Below, in pieces: positions 33,505 to 42,464 of a DNA stretch of 64,000 nt. Location: the NCBI GenBank assembly GCA_041398785.1, contig JAWKUA010000001.1:310001-374000 (forward strand), given 5' to 3'. The notes below the pieces were generated by a model. It was not told where the DNA came from. It did not search any database and saw nothing but the letters and a program-made list of their open reading frames with translations. The translations under genes and the position numbers were made by a program. The stretch's first letter is position 1, and each line of letters starts with the position of its first letter. Source of the DNA: Planctomycetaceae bacterium (GTDB lineage: Bacteria; Planctomycetota; Planctomycetia; Planctomycetales; Planctomycetaceae).

Positions 33505-33857
33505 GAGACTCACAACACGCCATTCCTGCGCCGCGCCCCTGCATGTCTATGTCAGCACGAAGTCCCGGCCGTCCGCCTCGCTCGACGCGGCGGCAGGGAA
33601 AGGCCGAACGAGCGGAGCGATGTGCGGGCGACGGCCGACCGCGCGATCAGCGGTCTCGCGACGCAGCCCGGTCGGGGCGGGAAGTGAAGTTCGTTCTCAC
33701 GGACGCGATCATTCGGGTTTGGTCAGTATCGCCTGGACCATCCAGTCACCTTCGGAAATTCACGTCGCGAGGATCTCCGCCAGGAACTCCGGTCTTTGAA
33801 TGCGCGCCCTCTGTGCCTGAGTCGTAGCTGATATAAGACGCCCTTCGTGGCTCGGCG
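33505..33857. other. Intergenic region with a dispersed-repeat copy
   Basis: 353 bases without a gene. 33564-33637 contains a copy of a repeat also seen near 37834 (annotated separately). The rest shows nothing recognisable. Confidence 0.5.
33564..33637. repeat. Dispersed REP-like repeat, copy 1
   Basis: Arms CGGCCGTCCGCC (33566-33577) and GGCGACGGCCG (33627-33637) pair with one bulge, with an inner TCGCT/AGCGA stem. The segments CGGCCGTCCG and AGCG(G/T)AGCGA...GATGTGCGGG recur in the same order at 37834-37876, with sequence between them differing in length. Confidence 0.4.
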
Positions 33858-35248
33858 TTAATTCCATGATGACCCAAACGTTTCCGGTACGCCAACTTCC
33901 TCACGGAACCGGATCGTGGTCCACTGGCTCTCGCCTCGCTTGAACGTCGCGTACGGGACGAGTTCCGTGTGAATCACCGTTTGGCCATCTTCGGACACAA
34001 TCGTGAACCTTGCGTCCTCATCGGGACTTTTGGATAGCCGTAGCGAGCACAGTGAACCTTCAGGCTTCGAAGCTTCTGTGAGGAATTCGGCAGTGAACCG
34101 GATCATTTTGCCTGTGCCGGCGATACTCTTCTTTCCGTCCGCCTTGCCGTCGCCATACTTCAGAATCAGCGGCGAATCGGACGTACCGTCGACCACTTTG
34201 GTGTCCTGTGCCGTCTGAGACGAGGTGACTGGCGCGTACCAGCATGTTGCGGGTTCCAGCAGCGCGATGAACTCTGCTGCGACATTGGCTTGCAGTCAGC
34301 ATCCGGCACAAGAGTGTCCGGTACGCGGGCCGCCAGGAATGCCGGAGTTTCCTTCGATTCGGCGTCGGCGGCCCAGCCCAAGCGGCAGTTGAAAGGACGG
34401 CGGCGGCGACACAGACAAGTGACAATTTACTGGTTGTGAACATCGTGGTTTCCTCTGCAGCAAGGCGAATTGCTTCGCGGGAACACGGCCACGCGGACCC
34501 GATGCCTGCGCGAACGGTCGTGCCGCCGGCAATAGCCGACGAAATGAGTCCGGGATCCAGAGCGGCTTCAGCGGCCGACTGCCACAGTGCGAGAGAACCA
34601 GCGACGATTGAAACGTCGACGCCGCGCTCATCAGCCTGATCCGGAACTCCCGTTTTCCGCGCGCAAGTCGGCCTCGAACGGCGCGACCGTGGTGCCGAGC
34701 GCGACGCTGTTTCCTCGCACGACTTTCCTTCCAGAAAATGCAGCACCAGCGGTGCTCGATAGATCAGCGGCAACCGGTGAAGTTCTTCGTCAACGACCTG
34801 CTGCTGGTACTGCTCGCAGATGGATTCGAGGGGTGAGGCGAGCGCCATTGCCGAAGGCACTTCCGGCCGGCGTGACTTCCGGTAGCGCGACTTCCTCGCT
34901 GTCCGGGATCGTGCGGTGACGGCGATTCTAACGGCGGTTCCGTGAAGCCACGCAGAAAGCGATTCCGGTGTTCGAATCCTTGCGGCGTCTCGCCAGAATC
35001 AGAAATGTCGCCTGAAACACGTCCTCGGCAGAATGACGATTGCGGAGTGTGCGGAACGCAATTCCAAACACCAGTGTTCCAAATCGAGCGACAATTTGTT
35101 CAAACGCCGCTTCGTCACGATGTTTTAGAAACCGCCGAAGCAACTGACCGTCCTCAACGATTCCAGCGGAACCGATGCGCGGAACCCGGGCATTCCGCTG
35201 AATCACGGCCACGGAACTTGCAGCAGGGATGAATGTCGAATTTCGCAT
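33858..35248 (-). pseudogene. Decayed ECF sigma factor with C-terminal membrane extension
   Basis: Sigma-70 region 2 is readable at 35248-34975 (EDGQLLRRFLKHRDEAAFEQIV...SAEDVFQATFLILAR). The linker and region 4 continue in another frame (SAWLHGTAVRIAVTARSR...EELHRLPLIYRAPLVLHFLEGKSCEETA). The helix-turn-helix end and the linker RGVDVSIVAGSLALWQSAAEAAL are in further frames, then a membrane helix (KLSLVCVAAAVLSTAAWA, about 34430-34385), then an outer domain ending ..SPLILKYGDGKADGKKSIAG.. in yet other frames to 33858. At least five frame changes are needed to rebuild one protein. The order sigma2-sigma4-membrane helix-outer domain is typical of planctomycete ECF factors. It cannot be functional as read. 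The last part could instead be a separate secreted-protein relic. Confidence 0.75.
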
Positions 35249-35355
35249 GGTGTCACCTTCCGTAGTGCGGCGGCTAGTCGGGACCGGCGCGCGATATTCC
35301 AGTTTTTCCCGAAAGGTGCGTGATTCTCAGCGGCGAATCTGCTGTCCCCGCTCTG

Positions 35356-36909
35356 CTACCGCCGTGCCGGTTTCGCGAGCGATGTGATTGCCTGCTGCAG
35401 CATGCGGCAGAATTCGTCCGACTGAAAATCGTCCGGGTGCCCAAGCGACGTGTAGAAGCTGCGGCCTCCGTCGGATCGCTGATTGACCCAGGCGACAGGT
35501 TCCGGATCCGCATTGGGAATCGTTCCTGTCAGCAGCGCCGTCGCTGATGGCTGCAGCGGGCTGACCTTGTACAGCGAACCGTTTCCGAGAATCGCCGACA
35601 CGTCGATTCCCGACAGAATCGGATTGGTGGTCACGGAATCCGACGCCGGAGTTATAGACACGTTCGGACCGTCGCCGTGGTGATTCGTGTAGTGGCCGCC
35701 GAAGACATCTGCGTCGAATTCGGGCCACGCTTCATGGCCTTCGGGAGGCTGTTCGTTGCGAAGGCTGAATGCGTGACTTGCCGTGCGAATGCCGATCACG
35801 GGTTTCCCGGATGCCACGAAGTCGCGCACGATCTGCAGTTGTTCGTGCGGCAGCGTCCGGCGGCGGACGCTGATCAGTACCGCGTCCGCGCTGCGGAGTA
35901 CTTCAATTCCCGGAAGGCTGTTGCGATCGTCGGCGGCATCCCAGACGAAGTGGACTCGAAAGTCCTGCCCCAGATATTTCCCGGCGAACTGCCGCAGTGT
36001 GTCCTTCGTTTCGTACTCCTGTTCCGCGCACAGAATTGCCAGATCGGAGCGATGATCGTCTTCGAAGCGAAACTCGCTGCCGCCGATCAGGTCGGTGCTG
36101 AGAACTGTCGGACACCAGTAGTGTTCGATGTGTTCCACGACAAGATCCGTTCCCGTGAAATGACTGACAAACGGAGCCATGTTCGGGTTGTACATCGTGT
36201 CCGTCATATCTCGCATCAACACGACGTTCTGCCCCTGCTGCACCATTTGTCGAATGGAAAACGGCCGTCCCAGGACGCACATGTTCGTGTGAACTCCCAT
36301 GACGATCACGTTTTCGATGCCGCGCTGCTTCATCAGATAGAACGCTTCCTCGCTGTCAGTGATGGCATCCTGTTCGGCGATTTCGATGGCGGGATGCTGG
36401 CGAGACCACGCACGATAATTCTTCACCGGTTCGTCACAGTCGCAGCCGCCGTCGGAATCGTCGATCGGCAGAGCTGCTCCTTCGACCTTGCTGTCCAGGT
36501 GGCACCACCTCTGCAGCGGGATTTTGGTGTCGATCGGCGGTGCGGCCTGAGCGAGCCTGCGCTGCGGCCAGTCTTTGTAGAAGTCCATTGTGTCGCTGGG
36601 ACAGTGAATGATCAGCACGCCCTTTCTGCGAGCGGCGCTGACGACTTCGTTCATGCGCGGAGCCATCTGGCCGACTCGCTTCGTGGCATTCGGGCACCAG
36701 TGTTTGTCCCACATGTCGCAGATCACCAGTGCGGTCCTGTCCGCCCGCCAGGTGACCGGCGTCGTCAGCGAGTGAAACCGACCGCTGCCTGGTTCTGTTT
36801 CCGTCCGCTGCCGGGCGGAGAGGTTCAGTTGCTCCTGTGAAAAACCGGTTGCAGTCAGCACAGCGACCGCTGAAACAATCGTGAAGAGTCGCAGGTGGAA
36901 GAAGCTCAT
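35356..36909 (-). CDS. Isochorismatase-like hydrolase fused to a ThuA-like domain, exported
   Basis: About 517 residues. After a signal peptide (HLRLFTIVSAVAVLTATGFS) comes a cysteine-hydrolase/isochorismatase fold: TALVICDMWDKHWCPNATKR carries the catalytic Asp, and VIVMGVHTNMCVLGRPFSIRQM the cis-peptide and nucleophile Cys. From about residue 300 the protein changes to a ThuA-like (class I glutamine-amidotransferase-like) domain: VLRSADAVLISVRRRTLPHEQLQIVRDFVASGKPVIGIRTASHAF and NPILSGIDV. This composition recurs in Planctomycetes. The substrate is unknown; the fused ThuA-like part suggests sugar-related chemistry. The ATG at 36909 is chosen for its signal peptide; the frame is open to 36996. 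tatD lies 84 bases upstream. Confidence 0.82.
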   Translation of the reverse strand: MSFFHLRLFTIVSAVAVLTATGFSQEQLNLSARQRTETEPGSGRFHSLTTPVTWRADRTALVICDMWDKHWCPNATKRVGQMAPRMNEVVSAARRKGVLIIHCPSDTMDFYKDWPQRRLAQAAPPIDTKIPLQRWCHLDSKVEGAALPIDDSDGGCDCDEPVKNYRAWSRQHPAIEIAEQDAITDSEEAFYLMKQRGIENVIVMGVHTNMCVLGRPFSIRQMVQQGQNVVLMRDMTDTMYNPNMAPFVSHFTGTDLVVEHIEHYWCPTVLSTDLIGGSEFRFEDDHRSDLAILCAEQEYETKDTLRQFAGKYLGQDFRVHFVWDAADDRNSLPGIEVLRSADAVLISVRRRTLPHEQLQIVRDFVASGKPVIGIRTASHAFSLRNEQPPEGHEAWPEFDADVFGGHYTNHHGDGPNVSITPASDSVTTNPILSGIDVSAILGNGSLYKVSPLQPSATALLTGTIPNADPEPVAWVNQRSDGGRSFYTSLGHPDDFQSDEFCRMLQQAITSLAKPARR

Positions 36910-36992
36910 GAGTCGGGCTTTCGTGCATGGTGCGGGCGAACGAAGCGAAACGGCTGCCATCGGGAAAATGTTACCGCCGGCTTCGGAAAGTT

Positions 36993-37769
36993 TCACACGT
37001 TGAACAACCGTCGGGCGTTGTCCGTTGTGACCTTCACGAATTCATCGATCGACAGCCCGTGAACGTCGGCCAGGCATTCTGCCGTCAGCCGGACCCAGGC
37101 CGGTTCGTTTCGTTTGCCGCGGTTCGGGTGAGGCGCAAGATACGGGGCATCCGTTTCGACCAGCAGGCGGTCCAGCGGCACGGACTTCGCCACGGACCGC
37201 AACTGGTCGTTCTTTCGAAAGGTGACCATGCCGGCAAAGGAAATGTGCATGCCCATCGCCACACATCTTGCCGCTGTTTCCGCATTGCCGCAGAAGGAAT
37301 GCATCACACCGTTCAGAGGGCCGTGGACGGCTTCGGCTTCCAGCACATGCACAACTTCCGCGTCGGCCTCACGGCAATGCACGATGAACGGCAGTCCGCT
37401 GCTGCGGGAAAACTGCAGGTGCCTGATGAAGTATTCCGTCTGAATGTCCAGCGGTGCAAAGTCCCAGTACTTGTCGAGCCCGGTTTCGCCGATCGCGACA
37501 ACCTGCGGGTGAGATGCCAGGTCGACGATTGCGTCCCAATCGCCGGCGTGAGCTTCGTGCGCATAGTTGGGCTGGATTCCGACGACAGCGGACACATTCT
37601 CGAAGCGGTTCGCCAGCAGCACCGCCGCTTTGCTGGTTTCCAGGGTGATGCCAACCGTCAGTATTCGTTCGACACCGCTGTCGACCGCTCGCTGAATGAC
37701 TTCTTCCAGATCCTGATGAAACGCTTCGGCGTCCAGGTGGCAATGAGTGTCAATCAGCATCGGCGGCAT
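36993..37769 (-). CDS. tatD: TatD-family metal-dependent DNase
   Basis: 258 residues from the Met at 37769 (Mets at 37787 and 37760 are alternatives). The amidohydrolase-type TIM barrel metal ligands are all present: MLIDTHCHLD, VVAIGETGLDKYWDFAP, LPFIVHCREAD, NGVMHSFCGN and LLVETDAPYLAPHP-GKRNEP. TatD proteins are Mg-dependent 3'-5' exonucleases acting in DNA repair and degradation. No tatABC genes are nearby. It is followed on the same strand by the isochorismatase-ThuA gene and is divergent from the symporter at 38017. Confidence 0.94.
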   Translation of the reverse strand: MPPMLIDTHCHLDAEAFHQDLEEVIQRAVDSGVERILTVGITLETSKAAVLLANRFENVSAVVGIQPNYAHEAHAGDWDAIVDLASHPQVVAIGETGLDKYWDFAPLDIQTEYFIRHLQFSRSSGLPFIVHCREADAEVVHVLEAEAVHGPLNGVMHSFCGNAETAARCVAMGMHISFAGMVTFRKNDQLRSVAKSVPLDRLLVETDAPYLAPHPNRGKRNEPAWVRLTAECLADVHGLSIDEFVKVTTDNARRLFNV

Positions 37770-37833
37770 CGGCGAACGGCTCTGCAATTCCAGTATTCAG
37801 CGAACGATGAATCGGACGGACGAGCCGCATTGA

Positions 37834-37876
37834 GTCGGCCGTCCGGGCAGGCAAGCGTAGCGAAACGATGTGCGGG
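37834..37876. repeat. Dispersed REP-like repeat, copy 2
   Basis: Contains CGGCCGTCCG at its left end and AGCGTAGCGAAACGATGTGCGGG at its right, matching the ends of the copy at 33564-33637 but with a shorter middle. It lies in the divergent spacer between tatD and the symporter gene. Confidence 0.4.
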
Positions 37877-38016
37877 AGAACATCGCGGCGGTATCCCGAA
37901 TTTACCGCGGCGATTCGATAGCTTGGAAAACTCGCGACGACTCGTGACACTCCGGCTTCGCCGGCCGACTGATCGCCGCGCTGCATGAGCGACCCGACGA
38001 AGGAACCTGATCCGAC

Positions 38017-39702
38017 GTGAATCTCGCCGCAACAAACGTCCTGACACTGCCGGACTACGCTGTCATCGTGTTGTACCTGATCGGGACCATCGCGATGGGA
38101 TTCGCGATCGGTTGGCGCATGAAGACCGGTGCTGACTTCTTTCTGGGTGGCCGGCGGCTGCCGTGGTGGGCGATCGGCATGTCACTGGTCGCAACAGACA
38201 TCGGCGGAACGGACATCATCGGCGTGGGCGGAGCCGCGTACAGTCACGGACTTGCGGTGGCCAACTTCGAATGGATCGGATGCGTGCCCGCGATGATCGT
38301 CGGTGCTTTCCTGTTCATTCCCTTCTTCTACCGCGCCGGCGTTTACACGGTGCCGGAGTTTCTGGAACGCCGCTACAACGCCGGTGTGCGAGCCGTGATG
38401 GCAGTGTGCTGGCTGTTGTTCATGGCCTGCAATCTGGGACTGATGCTGCTGGCATCCGCGAAGATGATGTCGGCCGTCTTCGGCTGGAACGAAGCCGTCT
38501 GCATCATCGTGACGGCAGTTCTGGTCGGCGGTTACACGTTTGTCGGAGGACTCGCGGCAGTCGTTTATACCGACATGATTCAGTGCGCGGTGATGATCGC
38601 CGGGTGTCTGTCAATTCTTGTGCTGGGACTGATCCGGGTTGGCGGAGTCGGCGAATTGAAGGAACGCCTGGCCGAAGCGGAAGCTCGAAAGGCGGCGGTC
38701 GCGATACACCAGGACGATGTTGCAACGGCGGAAACGAGTGTCCGGGATTCGTCAGCGCTGCAGCACACGTCGCTGATCCTTCCCGTGGATACGAAATCGC
38801 CGTTTCCCTGGCCCGGCGTCTACTTTGGTCTCGCGATGATTCTCAGCCCGGCCTACTGGATCGGTAATCAGGCCATCGTTCAGCGGTCACTGGGGGCTCG
38901 CAGTGAGTTCGAAGCCAAAGCATCCTACATCTGGGGAGCACTGCTGAAGAATATCATACCGCTGATTGTTGCTGTCCCCGGACTGATCGCCGTGGCGATT
39001 CTTCCGGATCTGAGCGACGGCGATACGGCCGTGCCGAATCTTGTGGGCGAACTGCTGCCTGCCGGCATGCGCGGCCTGTTCGTCGCTGCGTTTCTGGCGG
39101 CACTGATGTCAAGCATCGATTCCTACCTCAACTCCGCGGCGACGATTGCTTCCAGCGACTTGTACAAACGCTTTATCAATCGAAACACGACTGACGAACA
39201 GTTGCTGCTGATCGGACGCGCGACGACGGTGGCGCTGGTGATCTGGGCGGTCGCGTTCGCGTTTGCGTTGTCGGTAATGAACGAGAAGTCCGGTCTGTAC
39301 GCGATTTTTCAGACGCTGATGGCGTTCTTCCAGGGACCGGCATTCGCGATTCTGCTGATCGGAATTCTCTGGCGACGAGCCACCGGCAGTGCCGCGTTGG
39401 TCGCGCTGTTGTGCGGAATCGGCACGTCTGTGTCGCTCTATGCACTGAATCAACCGGCCGTGTATCAGGCACTCGGATGGCAGCCGCTGTTTCAGATTCA
39501 GGAGCCGTTTCTGTACTTTTCCGTCTGGGCATTTCTGGTGACCGCCGTCCTGTTGATCGTGCTCAGCCTGCTGACTAAACCGATTTCAGACGAGCAGCTT
39601 GCGTACGTGCTTCGCGGCAGTCGCGACGAATCGGAAGCCGGCGGTTCAGGAACGGCGGCGGCACACGTCGGCGCGAGTTCAGCATCGGGAGCAGGCGAAT
39701 GA
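38017..39702 (+). CDS. Sodium:solute symporter family protein
   Basis: 561 residues with about 13 hydrophobic segments. SSS-family markers: ADFFLGGRRLPWWAIGMSLVATDIGGTDIIGVGGAAYSHG near the N-terminus (unwound helix 1 sodium/substrate region) and GLFVAAFLAALMSSIDSYLNSAATIASSDLYKRF in the helix 8 region. It imports a solute, often a sugar, proline or carboxylate, with sodium; the substrate cannot be told. The GTG start at 38017 has a weak AGGA well upstream. Its stop overlaps the start of the small membrane protein as ATGA (39699-39702), so the two are co-translated. Confidence 0.92.
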   Translation: MNLAATNVLTLPDYAVIVLYLIGTIAMGFAIGWRMKTGADFFLGGRRLPWWAIGMSLVATDIGGTDIIGVGGAAYSHGLAVANFEWIGCVPAMIVGAFLFIPFFYRAGVYTVPEFLERRYNAGVRAVMAVCWLLFMACNLGLMLLASAKMMSAVFGWNEAVCIIVTAVLVGGYTFVGGLAAVVYTDMIQCAVMIAGCLSILVLGLIRVGGVGELKERLAEAEARKAAVAIHQDDVATAETSVRDSSALQHTSLILPVDTKSPFPWPGVYFGLAMILSPAYWIGNQAIVQRSLGARSEFEAKASYIWGALLKNIIPLIVAVPGLIAVAILPDLSDGDTAVPNLVGELLPAGMRGLFVAAFLAALMSSIDSYLNSAATIASSDLYKRFINRNTTDEQLLLIGRATTVALVIWAVAFAFALSVMNEKSGLYAIFQTLMAFFQGPAFAILLIGILWRRATGSAALVALLCGIGTSVSLYALNQPAVYQALGWQPLFQIQEPFLYFSVWAFLVTAVLLIVLSLLTKPISDEQLAYVLRGSRDESEAGGSGTAAAHVGASSASGAGE

Positions 39703-39932
39703 CACCGCTGCACCGGATCGGTGATTTTCTGCGGCATGCTCTGGGTGAAATTCCCATACCGCTGGTACGAATCCTGTTCGTCGGCAGCTTCATTGTGCTG
39801 CTGATCTGGGTGCTGCTGCTGCCGCGTTCCGCCACGACGGCACCGAACGGGTCGGGGCGTGCCGGGGACAACCTGAAAACGGGAGCCGTCGTAACGCTCG
39901 TGATACAGATCCTGATCTACTCGATATTATGA
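39699..39932 (+). CDS. Small two-helix membrane protein coupled to the symporter
   Basis: 77 residues. The first helix is about residues 22-42 (LVRILFVGSFIVLLIWVLLL) and the second about 61-76 (GAVVTLVIQILIYSIL), with a short polar linker between. The ATGA overlap with the symporter gene indicates translational coupling and suggests an accessory subunit, as with small partner proteins of some sodium symporters. No family is recognised. Confidence 0.75.
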   Translation: MTPLHRIGDFLRHALGEIPIPLVRILFVGSFIVLLIWVLLLPRSATTAPNGSGRAGDNLKTGAVVTLVIQILIYSIL

Positions 39933-39986
39933 TGCGGTACGGAAATCCCTGTCGGGCCGCTCACGAATTCAGTCGGGACTGCTGCC

Positions 39987-40907
39987 ATGAATGTTCGAAT
40001 GTTGCTGTTTGTGGTCCTTCTCTCAGTTTCGCCGTTCTCAGGTCGATGCGCGGCCATTGATGTGCTGTTCCCGGCCTATGCCAACCCGTGTTGCGACGGC
40101 GGCCCGCTGATGTGGTCGTCGCTGATTGAAACGGCCCGCGACCGGAGGCGGATGTTTGAACTGCACGTCATTTTCAATCCGGCGTCCGGTCCCGGAATTG
40201 AGCGTGACCCGAACTACGTGGATGCGTCCGGCAACGGCCCGCTGAAGGATTTGAAATCTGCCGGCGGAATCATCCACGGTTATGTCGGCACCCGCTACGG
40301 CACTCGGCCGCTTGAGGACATCAAAGCGGATGTAGACGCATACTTCACAGGTCACTACGCGGGCTTCGTCGACGGCATCTTTTTTGACGAGATGTCCAAC
40401 GACCTGGCGAACACGGGCTACTACGCCGAACTGCAGGACTACGTGAAGTCTCTGCAGGCGACAGCTCGAACGTTCGGCAATCCGGGGACGCCATACACGG
40501 AGAACCCCAGCGGCCAGACGGAATTCACAGCTGAGGACTATATCGATTCGCTGGACACGATCATCACCATCGAGAACACCGACGCCGTGTACATGACCGA
40601 ATACAGGTCATTCCCGTACCTTGAAGATCTGCACCCGCACAAGATCGGCCACATTATTCACTCCCGAAAAACGTGGGACGCCGGACTGCTGAAACTTGCC
40701 GCCGAACGGGGAGCCGGATTCCTGTATGTGACGGATGATGTCATGCCGCCGAACGACAATCCCTACGATGCCATCCCCGGTTACTGGGGGCAGTTCACGT
40801 CTGATGTTTCTTCATTCAACAAGTCGGAATTCAGAAAGCCCCCATCGCGCAGAGGTCGCGGCCGCGACGGCAAACGTCGCGAATCTCGCGGTGAGCGGCG
40901 TCGGTAG
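39987..40907 (+). CDS. Spherulin-4-like (spherulation-specific family 4) secreted protein
   Basis: 306 residues. A signal peptide (MLLFVVLLSVSPFSGRCAA) precedes a TIM-barrel-type domain: IDVLFPAYANP, LHVIFNPASGPG, LKSAGGIIHGYVGTRYG, VDAYFTGHYAGFVDGIFFDEMSND and GAGFLYVTDDVMPPNDNPYD. These match the spherulin-4 family, which includes fungal and bacterial exopolysaccharide-cleaving enzymes (Sph3/GH135-like). The acidic FFDEM at the end of a strand is in position for a catalytic residue. The last 25 residues are strikingly basic (RRGRGRDGKRRESRGERRR), a tail that could bind acidic polysaccharide or nucleic acid. It lies just downstream of the symporter and its partner; co-function is possible but unproven. 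Confidence 0.82.
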   Translation: MNVRMLLFVVLLSVSPFSGRCAAIDVLFPAYANPCCDGGPLMWSSLIETARDRRRMFELHVIFNPASGPGIERDPNYVDASGNGPLKDLKSAGGIIHGYVGTRYGTRPLEDIKADVDAYFTGHYAGFVDGIFFDEMSNDLANTGYYAELQDYVKSLQATARTFGNPGTPYTENPSGQTEFTAEDYIDSLDTIITIENTDAVYMTEYRSFPYLEDLHPHKIGHIIHSRKTWDAGLLKLAAERGAGFLYVTDDVMPPNDNPYDAIPGYWGQFTSDVSSFNKSEFRKPPSRRGRGRDGKRRESRGERRR

Positions 40908-41029
40908 CCGGTCGAAATTCTTTTCGCAGCGAATTCGCCTGTGACGAGAGATGACGATCGAATGTGACCGGCCTGCGACAAAGACTCACACGATCCCGGC
41001 GGCGGATTCGTGTCATTGCGGACGCAGAA

Positions 41030-42193
41030 TCACGGGTTCGCCGTTGCCCGGCGAGTCTGATCGTGCGGCAGGATTTCCATCACGACCGGCTGGCCGGGCC
41101 TCAACTGCAGCCGGCTGTTGTCAATTTCCGCTTTGACCTGAACCTGTTGGTTGACCGGATCGATTTCCGGACTGACGAAAGTGATCTTTCCCGAAACAGT
41201 GACGGTACCGTTTGCGTCGGTCGCCGAGACTCGCACCGAACGTCCGCGAGCGGACAGGTCCATCTGCGAGGCGTCGGCATGACCTTCGACAAGCAGTCGG
41301 TCCAGCCGGACGATTCGAAAGACAGTGTCTCCCGGTTCGACCCATTCACCCGTGTCGCGCATCTGTTCAACGATAACGCCGACCAGCGGTGACAAGACCT
41401 GTCGCCTGCGAAGCTGTTCTTCCGCCAGGGCGAGCGACTCCTGCTTCATCCTGACCATCAGATCGGTCACATTGGATTCGGTGCGCGCCTGGTTCAGTTC
41501 GAATTCCAGCCGGCGGACGGCGGACTGCTGCTGCTGAATTGTGGCATCTTCGACACCGGTGCGAATGCCGGCGATCCTGAGGTCGTCGCGGGCTTTTTCG
41601 ATCTGCAGTTCTCCGGAATCGCGATGCAGCTGCAGACGTTCCAGTTCCGCATCGGACACGCTGGGCTTGAATTCCTTTCGCGCGGCCAGAGCGCGATTCA
41701 GATCCGCCAGAGCGGCGTCACGTGACTTGGTGGCCTGACGCACGGCCGTATCGGATTCGGCCTGCTGACGGGCAATGCGGCTGGTGATCCTTGCCTGTTC
41801 AAGCAGATGTTTCGCCTCCTCAAGCGCTGCCGTGGCGATTTCAACAGTGACAGACGATTCGTGCCGTTTTGTCGCAATCAGCAGATCCAGCTTCGCCACT
41901 TCCACCGCGATTCTGGCTTCCGTATCGTCCAGCGTCGCCAGCGGCTCGCCCTGCGCCACAGTGGCACCTTCGGTACCGATGACCTGCTGCAGAACGCCGC
42001 GGTTCAATGCCGGTACATTGGCCTCCTCAAGAACCCGCAGATAGCACGAATTGAGCGTAATGGTCTGCGCGGCAGCAGGTCCCGCCAGCGCGCAACAAGC
42101 AAACGTCAGCACGACCAGTCCCCGCCCGGCGTGGAAATGGCTCTGGTGTCGGCGATGCGAACTGGTCCACGCAACTGACGATTTCTGACACAT
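41030..42193 (-). CDS. HlyD-type periplasmic adaptor subunit
   Basis: 387 residues from the ATG at 42193, which has a strong AAGGAG site 5 bases upstream. A signal segment (GLVVLTFACCALAGPAAAQ) is followed by lipoyl halves (VPALNRGVLQQVIGTEGATVAQGEPLATLDDTE and LSPLVGVIVEQMRDTGEWVEPGD), a long coiled-coil arm (about 90-260) and a beta-barrel domain ending NSRLQLRPGQPVVMEIL. It bridges an inner-membrane transporter and an outer-membrane channel. No transporter gene is next to it, but a second adaptor (43840) and a TolC-like channel (46010) are close. Confidence 0.88.
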   Translation of the reverse strand: MCQKSSVAWTSSHRRHQSHFHAGRGLVVLTFACCALAGPAAAQTITLNSCYLRVLEEANVPALNRGVLQQVIGTEGATVAQGEPLATLDDTEARIAVEVAKLDLLIATKRHESSVTVEIATAALEEAKHLLEQARITSRIARQQAESDTAVRQATKSRDAALADLNRALAARKEFKPSVSDAELERLQLHRDSGELQIEKARDDLRIAGIRTGVEDATIQQQQSAVRRLEFELNQARTESNVTDLMVRMKQESLALAEEQLRRRQVLSPLVGVIVEQMRDTGEWVEPGDTVFRIVRLDRLLVEGHADASQMDLSARGRSVRVSATDANGTVTVSGKITFVSPEIDPVNQQVQVKAEIDNSRLQLRPGQPVVMEILPHDQTRRATANP

Positions 42194-42464
42194 GGTGGCT
42201 CCTTCCTGCAGCAAATGTGCTCATCTGTTTTGTGTGGAGGCACTCCGGTTGCATCCTCCGTGGACGCGGCTTATGTCCGCGCACCGTTCCTTTATACTGG
42301 CCGCGGCGGACGCCGATACTTTTCGCTCTTCTTGCTCCCGCGAGCCCGAATGTCTCATTCTGCCCCGCTCGCGGTATAGTTCCGGCGGGATTTCCTTCCG
42401 GCATCGATCCACGGACAGCAGGTCGGTCAGCGGGCCGAAAATGACTGTCCCGGCCGGCGACTCA

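Noticed and set aside
34166..34860. Separate small genes in the sigma-factor relic
   Set aside because: The pieces align in order with one extended ECF sigma factor read across frameshifts; treating them as separate genes would hide this.
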